Below are positions 1 through 7,926 of a DNA stretch of 57,433 nucleotides, piece by piece. Origin of the DNA: Methanosaeta sp. PtaU1.Bin112. Lineage in GTDB: Archaea > Halobacteriota > Methanosarcinia > Methanotrichales > Methanotrichaceae. Every line of letters starts with the position of its first letter. Positions within the stretch are counted from its first letter, which is position 1. The stretch is from the NCBI GenBank assembly GCA_002067705.1, contig MVRL01000095.1, forward strand, positions 1 through 57,433, given 5' to 3'. A model generated the notes under the pieces. It saw only the letters and a program-made list of their open reading frames with translations. It did no database searches and was not told the origin of the DNA. The position numbers were made by a program, and so were the translations under genes.

Positions 1-1
1 G

Positions 2-244
2 GGCGGATACGGAGCGGACAATTTAACGCAGCTAAAAGATCATTATGATGCAATGATCTCTATGCCAGGATCAGATAGCCTAAATGAACGAAATGAGATG
101 ACGCCCGCGAATGGTGAGAATTTCATAGATGAAGATCGGGCAATTACAAGGGGGCTCATGAGACTTTCAGAAAGAAGCCTGGCACGCATTCTTGAAAACG
201 AGCCTGACATTTACACGCTGGAAGATCTTAAGGTTATATTTTAG
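2..244 (+). CDS. C-terminal part of an antitoxin-like protein (5' truncated by window edge)
   Basis: The reading frame is open from base 2, so the gene probably begins outside the window; internal Met codons lie at 53 and 62. The tail (a Leu-Ser-Glu-Arg-Ser-Leu-Ala core followed by an acidic segment ending DLKVIF) resembles the short C-terminal peptide of antitoxins that pair with MazF/PemK toxins. The toxin-like ORF starts five bases after its stop, as in a toxin-antitoxin operon. The N-terminal part visible here is not recognised. The antitoxin role is inferred from tail motif and position only. Confidence 0.45.
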   Translation, partial: GGYGADNLTQLKDHYDAMISMPGSDSLNERNEMTPANGENFIDEDRAITRGLMRLSERSLARILENEPDIYTLEDLKVIF

Positions 245-249
245 GTGGA

Positions 250-345
250 ATGTCGGTCCATAATGTCCCAAAGGGAAGCACTATACTCATTCACTTTCCT
301 TTTACAGATTTGAGTTCTACAAAATTAAGGCCTGCTGTGACCGGC
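250..345 (+). pseudogene. N-terminal fragment of a MazF/PemK-like toxin
   Basis: The first 30 codons match the N-terminal strand of MazF/PemK/Kid endoribonucleases: a KGS-start, then HFPFTDLSSTKLRPAV, the family's typical FPFTD...RPA motif. After about base 340 the similarity stops. The frame runs on to 498, but that part only reads the antisense of a receiver-domain remnant. A full toxin has about 110 residues, so this is a remnant cut by a rearrangement. A GGTGG-like ribosome site precedes the ATG and the antitoxin-like gene ends at 244. Confidence 0.55.
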
Positions 346-533
346 TTTTCCAGGTATGCGTCTGCCCCCAGGTCCAGGCACAAGATGGCATTTCCTCGAA
401 TGGAAAGGCCAGTTATGACGATCTTTTTCATCTCCGGATTAAGCACTCGAAATTCTGAGAGAAGAGCAGTGCCATCCATATCAGGATGGCCAAGGTAAAT
501 TAATGCCAGGTTATAGTAATTGCAGCGCACCAT
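335..533 (-). pseudogene. Response-regulator receiver domain remnant
   Basis: On the minus strand the peptide carries the middle and end of a CheY-like receiver: a strand before GHPDMDGTALL, the IVITGLS strand (conserved Thr), and LGADAYLEKPV (conserved Lys-Pro). The N-terminal acidic pocket is absent and the position of the phospho-accepting Asp reads Tyr (ALIYLGHPDMDG). Similarity ends near 335-340, exactly where the toxin fragment on the other strand stops. A full receiver has about 120 residues; about 65 remain. It is probably non-functional. Confidence 0.6.
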
Positions 534-536
534 TAG

Positions 537-550
537 TAAATAAAAATAAA
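537..550 (-). terminator. T-rich terminator after tRNA-Thr
   Basis: Immediately 3' of the tRNA on the minus strand the sequence is TTTATTTTTATTTA, the T-tract type of archaeal intrinsic terminator. There is no hairpin. It would end the glycosyltransferase/tRNA transcript. Confidence 0.45.
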
Positions 551-624
551 AGCCTCGGACGGGATTCGAACCCGCGACCTCGTCCTTACCAAGGACGCGC
601 TATACCGGGCTAAGCTATCGAGGC
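551..624 (-). tRNA. tRNA-Thr (GGU anticodon)
   Basis: Read on the minus strand it gives acceptor GCCTCGA paired with CCGAGGC, a D-arm, anticodon stem CGTCC/GGACG with loop TTGGTAA (anticodon GGU), and a T-arm with GTTCGAATC. Discriminator base is U, as in archaeal tRNA-Thr. Pair 7-66 is an A-C mismatch. CCA is not encoded and no intron is present. It begins 28 bases after the glycosyltransferase stop on the same strand and may be co-transcribed with it. Confidence 0.95.
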
Positions 625-652
625 GCTAAGAGCCCCTTGTGCTGCTCACCCT

Positions 653-1828
653 TCAAGAACCTTTCGGTTGGCTATGACTCCTTGCCTCTTCATAGACAGC
701 CTCCGTCCTCCTGGCAATATGATCCCAGCTGAATTCAGAATCAATCCGGCTGCATCCTGCCCGGGCCAACTTCGTCATCTCTTCGGGATTGGCCAGCAGG
801 CGATTTATGCACCAAGCGATGGACTCCGGTTGAATATAGGCCAGAAGACCATCCTCGAAATTGTTGATTATGCTCACCGCCTCCGTCGCTACCACCGGCT
901 TGCAGGCGTCCCAGGCTTCCAGGACCACAACGCCAAAAGGCTCGTTCCTGCTGGGAACGCACATCAGGTCGCAGGCGTTTACCAGCTCCTCTTTCTCAGC
1001 ACTGGTGGTGTATCCCAGGAACCGGCAGGCATCAGCTACACCAAGCTCGCGAGCCCTCCTCTCGCAGTCCGGCCTCATGCCGCCTTCACCCATGAAGACG
1101 AAACGGACATCAGACCTGTTTCTCAAGATATGAGGAACAGCTTCCACCAGCAGGTCCGGTCCCTTCTGAATGCTCATCCTGCCGCAGAAGAGCACCAATG
1201 GAGCCATAGGATGGATGCCATACTTCTCCTTGACCCGCCCGGCATCCAGCCCTTTTCTCATCTTTCCCGTAATGATGCCGTTTGGTATGATGCGAATCTT
1301 ATCTTCGGGCAGGCTGTATATCCACATCAACTCGTCCTGCATGCGCCTGGTGGTAACGACCACCCTTGAGGCCTCGTAACAGCCCAGCCACTCCCGATGG
1401 GAGATTTCCTGGGAAATGCCGTAACCGAAGTGATTTCCATTCCGGCCCCATTCCGTACTATGCATTGTCAGCAGAAATGGCAATCCATAGTTGTCCTTTA
1501 TGCGGGTGAGCGCGTTCACCGGATGCCAGTCATGGCCATGAACTATATCGAATTTGCCGAAGAGCTTTTGCACCGCCCCGAAGCGATCGTATAGCGCATC
1601 GCACATTCGGTTCATCTGATCCAGGACATCTCCGCTGCTATCTACATCGACCCTTTGGTAATGGACGCCGTTGATCCGGTCATATGACTCAAAATCACCT
1701 CTACGTGTAAAGATATGTACTTCATGACCCCTTCTGGCCAGCGCCTCAGATATCTCAGAGACATGGGGGGCCACACCGCCGACCTTTATTGAATACAGGC
1801 TCTCCCAGGAGAGCATTCCGATTCGCAT
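653..1828 (-). CDS. GT4-family glycosyltransferase (starch/glycogen synthase-like)
   Basis: This is a retaining GT-B glycosyltransferase of family GT4, 391 residues. Residues 1-30 hold the N-terminal Rossmann strand and a VGGVAPHVSEIS loop typical of starch-synthase-like enzymes. VHGHDWHP lies at 96-103, the donor-site GRMSIQKGPDLL at 216-227, and the E-x7-E motif at E296/E304 (NEPFGVVVLE). It probably transfers a hexose from a nucleotide sugar in the cytoplasm. It is the last protein gene of a minus-strand cluster with another GT4 and a GT3-like synthase, which suggests glycogen or storage-polysaccharide work. The exact donor and acceptor cannot be read from sequence. Confidence 0.85.
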   Translation of the reverse strand: MRIGMLSWESLYSIKVGGVAPHVSEISEALARRGHEVHIFTRRGDFESYDRINGVHYQRVDVDSSGDVLDQMNRMCDALYDRFGAVQKLFGKFDIVHGHDWHPVNALTRIKDNYGLPFLLTMHSTEWGRNGNHFGYGISQEISHREWLGCYEASRVVVTTRRMQDELMWIYSLPEDKIRIIPNGIITGKMRKGLDAGRVKEKYGIHPMAPLVLFCGRMSIQKGPDLLVEAVPHILRNRSDVRFVFMGEGGMRPDCERRARELGVADACRFLGYTTSAEKEELVNACDLMCVPSRNEPFGVVVLEAWDACKPVVATEAVSIINNFEDGLLAYIQPESIAWCINRLLANPEEMTKLARAGCSRIDSEFSWDHIARRTEAVYEEARSHSQPKGS

Positions 1829-2081
1829 CTCTTCTCCGGTTATTCTTGATTTGTAGCTATTGATCTTTCTTCGACACGATACGCTTTAGGAATTGCATTG
1901 GCAATGAAATAGGCAAATTATGGTTTTATGGGATCGGATTATTGATTAACTTTTCGGCGCTCTTCGGTAGCTTTTTGCTGATGCCGAGAGCTTTGCAGCT
2001 GCATTTTCGGCAGCTATCGAGTTGATATAATGTCGCCTCAGCTCCGGCATGGGCCAGGTTCCCTCTTTTGCAGCATCTCGC

Positions 2082-3317
2082 TTATCCTCTTTGCCGAGCC
2101 ACTTCCCTATGGGCCACGACCCCATAGATCTCAAGGGTCCTCTCAGCCGCCTTCTGCCAGGTGAACTCCTCCAGCGCTCTTGCCCTGGCGTTTCTTCCCC
2201 AGGACCCTAGGCGCTCCCCGTCCTCCAGGGCAAGATTGATGCCCCAGGCAATATCATTAGGATCTCGAGCATTGACATGAACGCCCGTGGGCTTCTCAGT
2301 GGCCGGATTCATCACGATCTCCGCCAGACCGGATGTTCCGGCAGCTCCCACCACAGCCGCTTTGCCCATAGCCGCCGCTTCCAGGGCAACTATGCCGAAG
2401 GGCTCATAGATGCTGGGAAATACGCACAGGTCCGCCAGAGCATAGGTGAGCATCTTCTCTTCGGCATCCAGAAAATCAGTGACCAGAGTGACGCAGCCAA
2501 GCCGCTTCGCTTCCGATGCCGCCCAGCCCTCAAGGCTTCCCTTGCCTACTACCAGGAGCTTGACCCTGGGATGCTTTGCCTGGACTTGAGTGATGGCCGA
2601 AAAGAGCTGCACGACCCCTTTCACCGGCTCCAGCCTGCCCATGAAGAGCACGATGATATCTTCCGGCGCAAAGCCGTATCTGCTTTTTAGCTGCTCCAGC
2701 CGCCTGGCATCCGCCCGATCTGGATTGAAAAATACTGTGTCTACGCCGTGATAGCACACGGCAATTTTTTCCTGGGCTACACCCATGCCCACCAGCTGCC
2801 GTTTCATGGCCTCGGAAACGGTGATGACAAGATCTGCCGCCTCGGTGCCCTTCTTTTCCAGAGCCACAATCTGAGGGTTGGGGCGGTCCTCTCGACCGAT
2901 CTCCAGGCCATGCACATGGTAGATCATAGATGTGCCCCCTCTCTTGACTGCCATGCCGGCAAGCAGCCCGAGCCAGTCATGGGCCACGCAGAGATGGAAT
3001 GGTCCGTTCTCCATGACGCTGGCCGCACATAGCTGGTTTAAGCTGATGAGATCCTCAAGAAAACGCAGTCCTTCACCCCAGGAGAGAGTCTGGGCAGAGA
3101 GAAATAGATCAAGCCCATCCCGGAGAGGAGCGGGATACATTCTGAATACCTCAACCCCGTCCATCTCCTGATATTTCTTCAGCTTGCCGTCGCCCAGTGT
3201 AAATACCGAGATGCTCTCACCCAGGCGGACCAATTCTCTTGATATCTCGTCAACGTACACACCAAGGCCGCCGAAGATCCTGGGCGGAAACTCGATGCTA
3301 AGGTAGGCAATTCTCAT
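2082..3317 (-). CDS. GT4-family glycosyltransferase (glycogen synthase-like)
   Basis: A 411-residue GT-B enzyme. The N-terminus reads as a nucleotide-sugar synthase start with FGGLGVYVDEIS at 15-26, AHDWLGLLAG around 112-121, HVHGLEIG at 134-141, the donor-site MGRLEPVKG at 226-234 and E-x7-E at E305/E313 (YEPFGIVALE). It is a paralogue of the GT4 gene downstream. Its ATG overlaps the stop of the GT3-like gene by four bases, so the two are translated together. The overlap and motifs support a storage-glucan role; the substrate is inferred. Confidence 0.85.
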   Translation of the reverse strand: MRIAYLSIEFPPRIFGGLGVYVDEISRELVRLGESISVFTLGDGKLKKYQEMDGVEVFRMYPAPLRDGLDLFLSAQTLSWGEGLRFLEDLISLNQLCAASVMENGPFHLCVAHDWLGLLAGMAVKRGGTSMIYHVHGLEIGREDRPNPQIVALEKKGTEAADLVITVSEAMKRQLVGMGVAQEKIAVCYHGVDTVFFNPDRADARRLEQLKSRYGFAPEDIIVLFMGRLEPVKGVVQLFSAITQVQAKHPRVKLLVVGKGSLEGWAASEAKRLGCVTLVTDFLDAEEKMLTYALADLCVFPSIYEPFGIVALEAAAMGKAAVVGAAGTSGLAEIVMNPATEKPTGVHVNARDPNDIAWGINLALEDGERLGSWGRNARARALEEFTWQKAAERTLEIYGVVAHREVARQRG

Positions 3318-5092
3318 AGATTCCTGTAATACTCCAGCACCGGCTCCGTCCAGGCAAACTGCTTGGCCAGGGAGAACGATTCCTCACAGAGCAGCCGGTA
3401 TTTGACCTCGTCATCCAGATAGGTCCAGGTGAAGTAGTCCAGTGCGAGGGCGTAATCCAGCACTGTCTCCTGACGCTGCGCCTCAATGTTGTCTACAATC
3501 ACCACGCCACCCATGCCAGGAACGCGACGTTTGATCTTCTTGAGAGCATCGCTGTAACCAGCTGATCGGCTGACGATATTAGGTGTGCCCTCTCGGCCCG
3601 CTTCAAGGGCGGTGAGAAGGAACGGCTCATATTGAGAAGGAAATATTCCAGCTACGCATCCGGCCATGATCTCATCCACGCTCATTGCCAGGCCGCCGTC
3701 ATCCGGACCCACCCATTGAGGATAGAGGAGAGCCGCCACCATCCTCTTGCCTGATATCAGCTCCGATTCATCCAGCCCTCGCTCCTTGATCATGTTCTCC
3801 AGGCGAATCTCCTCACCCACCAGAACCTCTGGGGTGAGGTTTATGGGAAAACCGTCGGGCAGCTTCTCCTTATCCTTGGGGCCGTGCGAAGCTATCAGGA
3901 AGCATACCACCCTCGTCTCCTCAGCATGGCGCTGGCCTGCCAGTCTATGCTTGAGCAGGTGGTCTTGAAGCACCAGAGCATCAAGAAGATGAATATATCC
4001 CTTATTCTCGATCTCTATGCGGGAGATGGTAAAGATGGGAATTATATTCTCCGGTTTCACGCATTTGCCGTCGCAATATTTGTAAAGATTATCGGTTAAA
4101 AATTGCTGAATCCGGGCTCTGCAGCTCTCTTTTTTATCCCAGTCGATCTCCTGAATCTGCACATCAATTCCATTCCTGATGACAATGCCCTTCAAACGGT
4201 GAAAGAGCATTGCTTCTTTCATGGTGGAATCGCCAACGAATGTAACGACATCGGCATAACGCGCCAGACCCTCCAGGACGGCAAAGCCGAGGGGCGTCCC
4301 TGGCTCCATCTTTGAGTCGCTCTGGGCAATCTTTTGCAGGGACTTGTATCCAGCCGTTCGACCGGGAACGGTAGCATGCAATGTGCAGACGGTCCTGACA
4401 GGAACACCCAGTTTCTTGAGCCTGGCTGCTGCATAGAAGACTCCGAACTCATGGCAGTGAATGCTGACTCTGACTTTGGGCATTACCGATTTGGCAAATT
4501 CCGAGATTGCCTTGTCGGCGTACTTTTGCGCCATCTCATCCGGAGCCTGAGCCAGACCTCTGACCAGCTCGGATACTGCATAGGAGAGATTCAGGTAGTG
4601 GTTGTACTCCGAGCCGTAATGTGCCCTCTCAAAGTTCATGGAATCAAGTCCCGCCAGATCAAAGGCCTCGGTCTTGATGGCATTGTTCTGCGTCATCTCC
4701 TGACCATTCCAGCGAACCATATGAGACTGATAATAATTGGTATTGAAGAGCACATAGCCGACGGAAACGCCCTCCACCATCCTCTGACCGGTGGCAGTCT
4801 CTATGCCGGAGGCATTCAGCGCTGCCAGAACGCCCTGCAGCTCTGAACGAGCTTGCAGCGGCTCAAATTCGCTGAGATCCGTGACCCGGTTTCTGCCTGT
4901 ATTCCAGTCTGAACCGGAGGTGAGATAATTGGGACCAGCTACCAGGATATGCAGGCCTTCTTCAATATCACCTCGTGCCACCAGCCGGGCTAGGGTTGTA
5001 GCCTCAGCATCCACCACATTCCAGATGCCTCCCATCTTATTCGAGACGGGTCCAGCTTCCTCAGCCGCCAGGACGATCCATCTTTCAATCAT
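3314..5092 (-). CDS. GT3-like glycogen synthase
   Basis: This 592-residue protein starts with the strand-loop motif of eukaryotic-type glycogen synthases (SNKMGGIWNVV at 17-27, compare the KxGGI donor loop) followed by LVAGPNY. HCHEFG and LHATVPGRTAGY mark the middle, and the C-terminal lobe carries E489 and E497 in YEPFLLTALEAG. These fit GT3 glycogen synthases, which are somewhat longer (about 640-700). The likely reaction is elongation of alpha-1,4-glucan from UDP- or ADP-glucose. It overlaps the next GT4 gene and lies 43 bases after the KaiC-like gene. Family membership is fairly clear; the sugar donor is not. Confidence 0.75.
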   Translation of the reverse strand: MIERWIVLAAEEAGPVSNKMGGIWNVVDAEATTLARLVARGDIEEGLHILVAGPNYLTSGSDWNTGRNRVTDLSEFEPLQARSELQGVLAALNASGIETATGQRMVEGVSVGYVLFNTNYYQSHMVRWNGQEMTQNNAIKTEAFDLAGLDSMNFERAHYGSEYNHYLNLSYAVSELVRGLAQAPDEMAQKYADKAISEFAKSVMPKVRVSIHCHEFGVFYAAARLKKLGVPVRTVCTLHATVPGRTAGYKSLQKIAQSDSKMEPGTPLGFAVLEGLARYADVVTFVGDSTMKEAMLFHRLKGIVIRNGIDVQIQEIDWDKKESCRARIQQFLTDNLYKYCDGKCVKPENIIPIFTISRIEIENKGYIHLLDALVLQDHLLKHRLAGQRHAEETRVVCFLIASHGPKDKEKLPDGFPINLTPEVLVGEEIRLENMIKERGLDESELISGKRMVAALLYPQWVGPDDGGLAMSVDEIMAGCVAGIFPSQYEPFLLTALEAGREGTPNIVSRSAGYSDALKKIKRRVPGMGGVVIVDNIEAQRQETVLDYALALDYFTWTYLDDEVKYRLLCEESFSLAKQFAWTEPVLEYYRNL

Positions 5093-5135
5093 TTTTTTAC
5101 CTTCAATGTTTCCCGGTCTTCATTCATTTATCCAA

Positions 5136-5882
5136 TCAGGAATAGGGCGAGAGCGAGGACACGGAGATCCCATCGTCGGTGATGTCCAGGACACGGATGC
5201 TATTGGCGATCTTCGAGCCGCGCATCTTCATGATGTATATCGACCTGATGAGCGTATTGCCGATGCGCTCACGGCTGAGCATGGTGGCCGAATCCGCTCC
5301 ATACTCCAGAAACTGATTGGTTCCAAAAGCCGTGCCGATGGTCACCAGGGATGTGACCCCGCTGGATCGAATAATGCCGAAGAGATCATCGGTCAGAGAG
5401 CGGACCTTGAATGGAGCCTCCACAGCCATGAAGAAGGCGGTAAGGTCGTCGATGAAGAGCCGGTCGGGCTTTACCTCTGCCAGCTTTCTCTCCACCAGCT
5501 TTCTAAAGTTTATGAGGAAGTCCACCGGATCGACATCGATGCTCTTTTGCAGGCGCAAAACCGGATCGGTAACATCGACAATAGCCAGTTTTCCCTCGTC
5601 TTCCAGTTTATCGAAATCCCAGCCAAAGGAGGACATCATCTCTCGCTTCAGGTATTCTGCGCTCTCGGAAGGAGTGATGATCATGCCCTTCTCACCAATC
5701 TTGATGCCATAATTTATGAATTGGCAGGCAAAGACGGTCTTGCCTGTACCGGAAGAACCGGTGACGGTATTTACCGTCCCTTTATGAAAACCGCCATCAA
5801 CCAGTTCATCATACCCAGGTACACCTGACTTGGACCTGGGAAATTTGCTGCTATGTAATGCCAAAACCAACCGCTCCCTCAC
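5136..5882 (-). CDS. KaiC-like single-domain RecA-type ATPase
   Basis: A 248-residue cytoplasmic ATPase of the KaiC/RadA superfamily with one domain. Walker A is GSSGTGKT at 42-49 and Walker B RLFIDDL at 141-147. The SGVPGYDELVDGGFHKG opening is typical of archaeal KaiC-domain proteins. The usual catalytic Glu pair after the second strand reads PSESAEYL, so one Glu is replaced by Ser. The start is GTG at 5882. It is the first gene of the minus-strand glycosyltransferase cluster, so a regulatory role in storage-polysaccharide metabolism is a guess from position. Clock function should not be assumed. Confidence 0.85.
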   Translation of the reverse strand: MRERLVLALHSSKFPRSKSGVPGYDELVDGGFHKGTVNTVTGSSGTGKTVFACQFINYGIKIGEKGMIITPSESAEYLKREMMSSFGWDFDKLEDEGKLAIVDVTDPVLRLQKSIDVDPVDFLINFRKLVERKLAEVKPDRLFIDDLTAFFMAVEAPFKVRSLTDDLFGIIRSSGVTSLVTIGTAFGTNQFLEYGADSATMLSRERIGNTLIRSIYIMKMRGSKIANSIRVLDITDDGISVSSLSPYS

Positions 5883-6009
5883 ACCAAATTGCGCTGCGAT
5901 TTGCAGCTGCAGATGCTACAGATATCAATTAATTGGCTACTAAGGTAATTAGGTCTTTCGGTAAGTCGCCAACAAAGAATTTATCATCTCCTGAGGCCAC
6001 TTCAATCAT

Positions 6010-7536
6010 ATGAGAGGGATCTATGCAGTTATCATTCTCCTGCTTGCTTTAATGATACCGGCACAGCACTTAATGATATCCGCACAGTGTCAGCAGACTG
6101 CCACCGCCTGGACCGTCAGCGGCTTTGATCTTGATAATTCTGCTAAATACAACAAGGCCCTCAACACCGCGCTTGATTTCTATAATCAGCAGAGGTTCGA
6201 TGAGGCCATCAATGCTTACGACACGGCTATCAGGCTGGATCCCAACAGCACCCAGACCTGGCAGGCCTGGAATGGCAAAGGCGATGCGCTCTACGGCCTG
6301 GGCAAATTCGATGATGCTGTCCTCGCTTATGATAAGGCCATAGAGCTGTGGCCAGACAATGCGATTCCCTGGGCTTACAAAAGCGATGCCCTGAAGGCGC
6401 TGGGCAGAATCAATGACTCAGAGGCGGCCTACGCCAGGGCAAAGGAGCTGGGGTTTGGCGGATTCACCTGGAGGCCTTCAACCATCACCCTGAACGGTCG
6501 CCCCATGGCTGAGCCTGATCACAACTTGACCGCAAGCATAAACGAAGGCCTGAAGCTCGACAAACAGGGCAGGCACGAGGAGGCCATCAAAGTTTACAAT
6601 TCTGCGATCAAGATGGACCCCTACAATACCGATATCTGGAAGGCCTGGAGCGGCAAAGCGGATGCTCTGAATGCCCTCGGTCTGACGGAAGAGGCGAAGG
6701 CGGCCTATGCAGCGGCAGAGGAGATGCGCTCACTGGCCAACACGAGCATAAGCGCGACTCCGAATGCCGGACCTCTCAGCCATATTCTCGATCATAGCAT
6801 GGCAAGCGCAGTCGACGAATCAGCCAACATTCCGACTACCCGAGCCTACAAATTCACTAATGCCGATAAAAAGGCCTACAGCTGGTTGAACCTGGCCAAT
6901 GTTGCCGCCGGAAAAGCTCTATGGTATTGGTACTCGCCGGACGGCAACTTATACCACACTGGCTCTTCGGATATCCCGCCAAATCCCGGTGGCGATTATT
7001 GGACCTCGTATAATATCTGGTATTACATTGACATTGCAGATATTCCCGATCAGCCATATATGTCCGGCAAATGGAACGTGAACGTCTATCTGGTTGGGCC
7101 CACATATGTAACTCAGTTGACTGAGCAATTCGACCTCGATAACGGCCTTGTGCCCCAGAAGATCAGCAGCATTCTCGACCACTGCACAGCAAGCAGCATG
7201 GACGAAGCCGCCCGCATTCCTATCGGCAGAACCGACAAATTCTTCCTTGCCACCGATAGCAAGATCTATTCCTGGATTAGCCTCGCCGATGTTGGGCCTG
7301 CTTCATTCTACTGGTACTGGTACTCGCCGGACGGCAGCTCCTACAGAGTAGGCCCCATCGATATACCGCCCAATCCGAGCGGAGGATACTGGCCGACTTA
7401 CAATCTCTGGGCATCCATTGATGCTCGCACTCTGTACGGGGAAACGTGGAACCTGGAGCTGCCCTCGGACGAATTCCATGTGGATGTTATCCGAAACGAT
7501 CGCCAGATCCTGACAGAGTATTTCACTATCGACTAA
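6010..7536 (+). CDS. Secreted TPR protein with duplicated C-terminal beta domain
   Basis: Residues 1-27 form a signal peptide. About 45-148 and 172-242 hold TPR units (for example FDEAINAYDTAIRLDPN and HEEAIKVYNSAIKMDP). The C-terminal half is a direct duplication of about 120 residues (about 256-378 and 386-508). Each copy has an ILDH...DE opening, a WYWYSPDG strand and an IPPNPxGxYW turn, and looks like a beta-sandwich. The WYWYSPDG signature is not tied to a family I can name. Likely an extracellular scaffold. It is divergent from the KaiC-like gene and followed by a T-rich palindromic terminator. Confidence 0.75.
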   Translation: MRGIYAVIILLLALMIPAQHLMISAQCQQTATAWTVSGFDLDNSAKYNKALNTALDFYNQQRFDEAINAYDTAIRLDPNSTQTWQAWNGKGDALYGLGKFDDAVLAYDKAIELWPDNAIPWAYKSDALKALGRINDSEAAYARAKELGFGGFTWRPSTITLNGRPMAEPDHNLTASINEGLKLDKQGRHEEAIKVYNSAIKMDPYNTDIWKAWSGKADALNALGLTEEAKAAYAAAEEMRSLANTSISATPNAGPLSHILDHSMASAVDESANIPTTRAYKFTNADKKAYSWLNLANVAAGKALWYWYSPDGNLYHTGSSDIPPNPGGDYWTSYNIWYYIDIADIPDQPYMSGKWNVNVYLVGPTYVTQLTEQFDLDNGLVPQKISSILDHCTASSMDEAARIPIGRTDKFFLATDSKIYSWISLADVGPASFYWYWYSPDGSSYRVGPIDIPPNPSGGYWPTYNLWASIDARTLYGETWNLELPSDEFHVDVIRNDRQILTEYFTID

Positions 7537-7572
7537 TAGGAGAAGATCTTAACTTGTTGCTGGGAGTTCTCC

Positions 7573-7590
7573 TGCAAAATTTTTTTGCAA
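7573..7590 (+). terminator. Palindromic T-rich terminator
   Basis: TGCAAAA followed by a seven-T run and GCA makes a short stem with a poly-T tract, 37 bases after the stop of the TPR gene. It fits an archaeal intrinsic terminator for that gene. Confidence 0.4.
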
Positions 7591-7808
7591 AATGGGCAGG
7601 CAATTATGGTAGTCTCACTCACTTCATTTTCGCCGATCATCTTTCTGCCAATTGTCCGAAGCCGAAAGAGCAGAGGCCCAGGTCAATGCGACCGGAAAAG
7701 AAGCCGGACGATAGAGGAACATAGCGATAGTCAGCAGACGGCGACTTCGATTGCGGAACGGTGCTGCCTCCATGCAGGAGCAAGAACATCGCATAGAAGA
7801 GAAATAAA

Positions 7809-7896
7809 CGTCCCGACCGGGATTCGAACCCGGGTTGAAGGCTCTCTGCGCTTACTGCTCCGCAGGCCTCCGGGATATCCACTACCCCATCGGGAC
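7809..7896 (-). tRNA. tRNA-Arg (GCG anticodon) with a 16-nt intron
   Basis: On the minus strand: acceptor GTCCCGA/TCGGGAC, D-arm, anticodon stem GAGGC/GCCTT, T-arm CCGGG-TTCGAAT-CCCGG, discriminator G. The anticodon loop is interrupted after position 37. The 16-nt intron lies at 7844-7859, and its removal leaves loop CTGCGGA with anticodon GCG (Arg). The pre-tRNA folds as a bulge-helix-bulge: four-base helix CTGC/GCAG with three-base bulges GGA and AGA. This is the canonical archaeal splicing-endonuclease substrate. It starts 30 bases after the cis-prenyltransferase stop on the same strand. Confidence 0.92.
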
Positions 7897-7926
7897 AAAA
7901 CATCCCTCTTGCAATGCTTCAGGTTA

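Noticed and set aside
668-1369. 233-residue plus-strand frame
   Set aside because: Antisense of a GT4 gene with intact motifs; no ribosome site or recognisable domain.
5136-5882. Circadian clock KaiC
   Set aside because: Single domain, altered catalytic Glu and no KaiA/KaiB genes; better called a KaiC-like ATPase.
5926-5935. CAATTAATTG palindrome between the KaiC-like and TPR genes as an operator
   Set aside because: Only ten AT-rich bases; likely by chance and not placed at a clear promoter.
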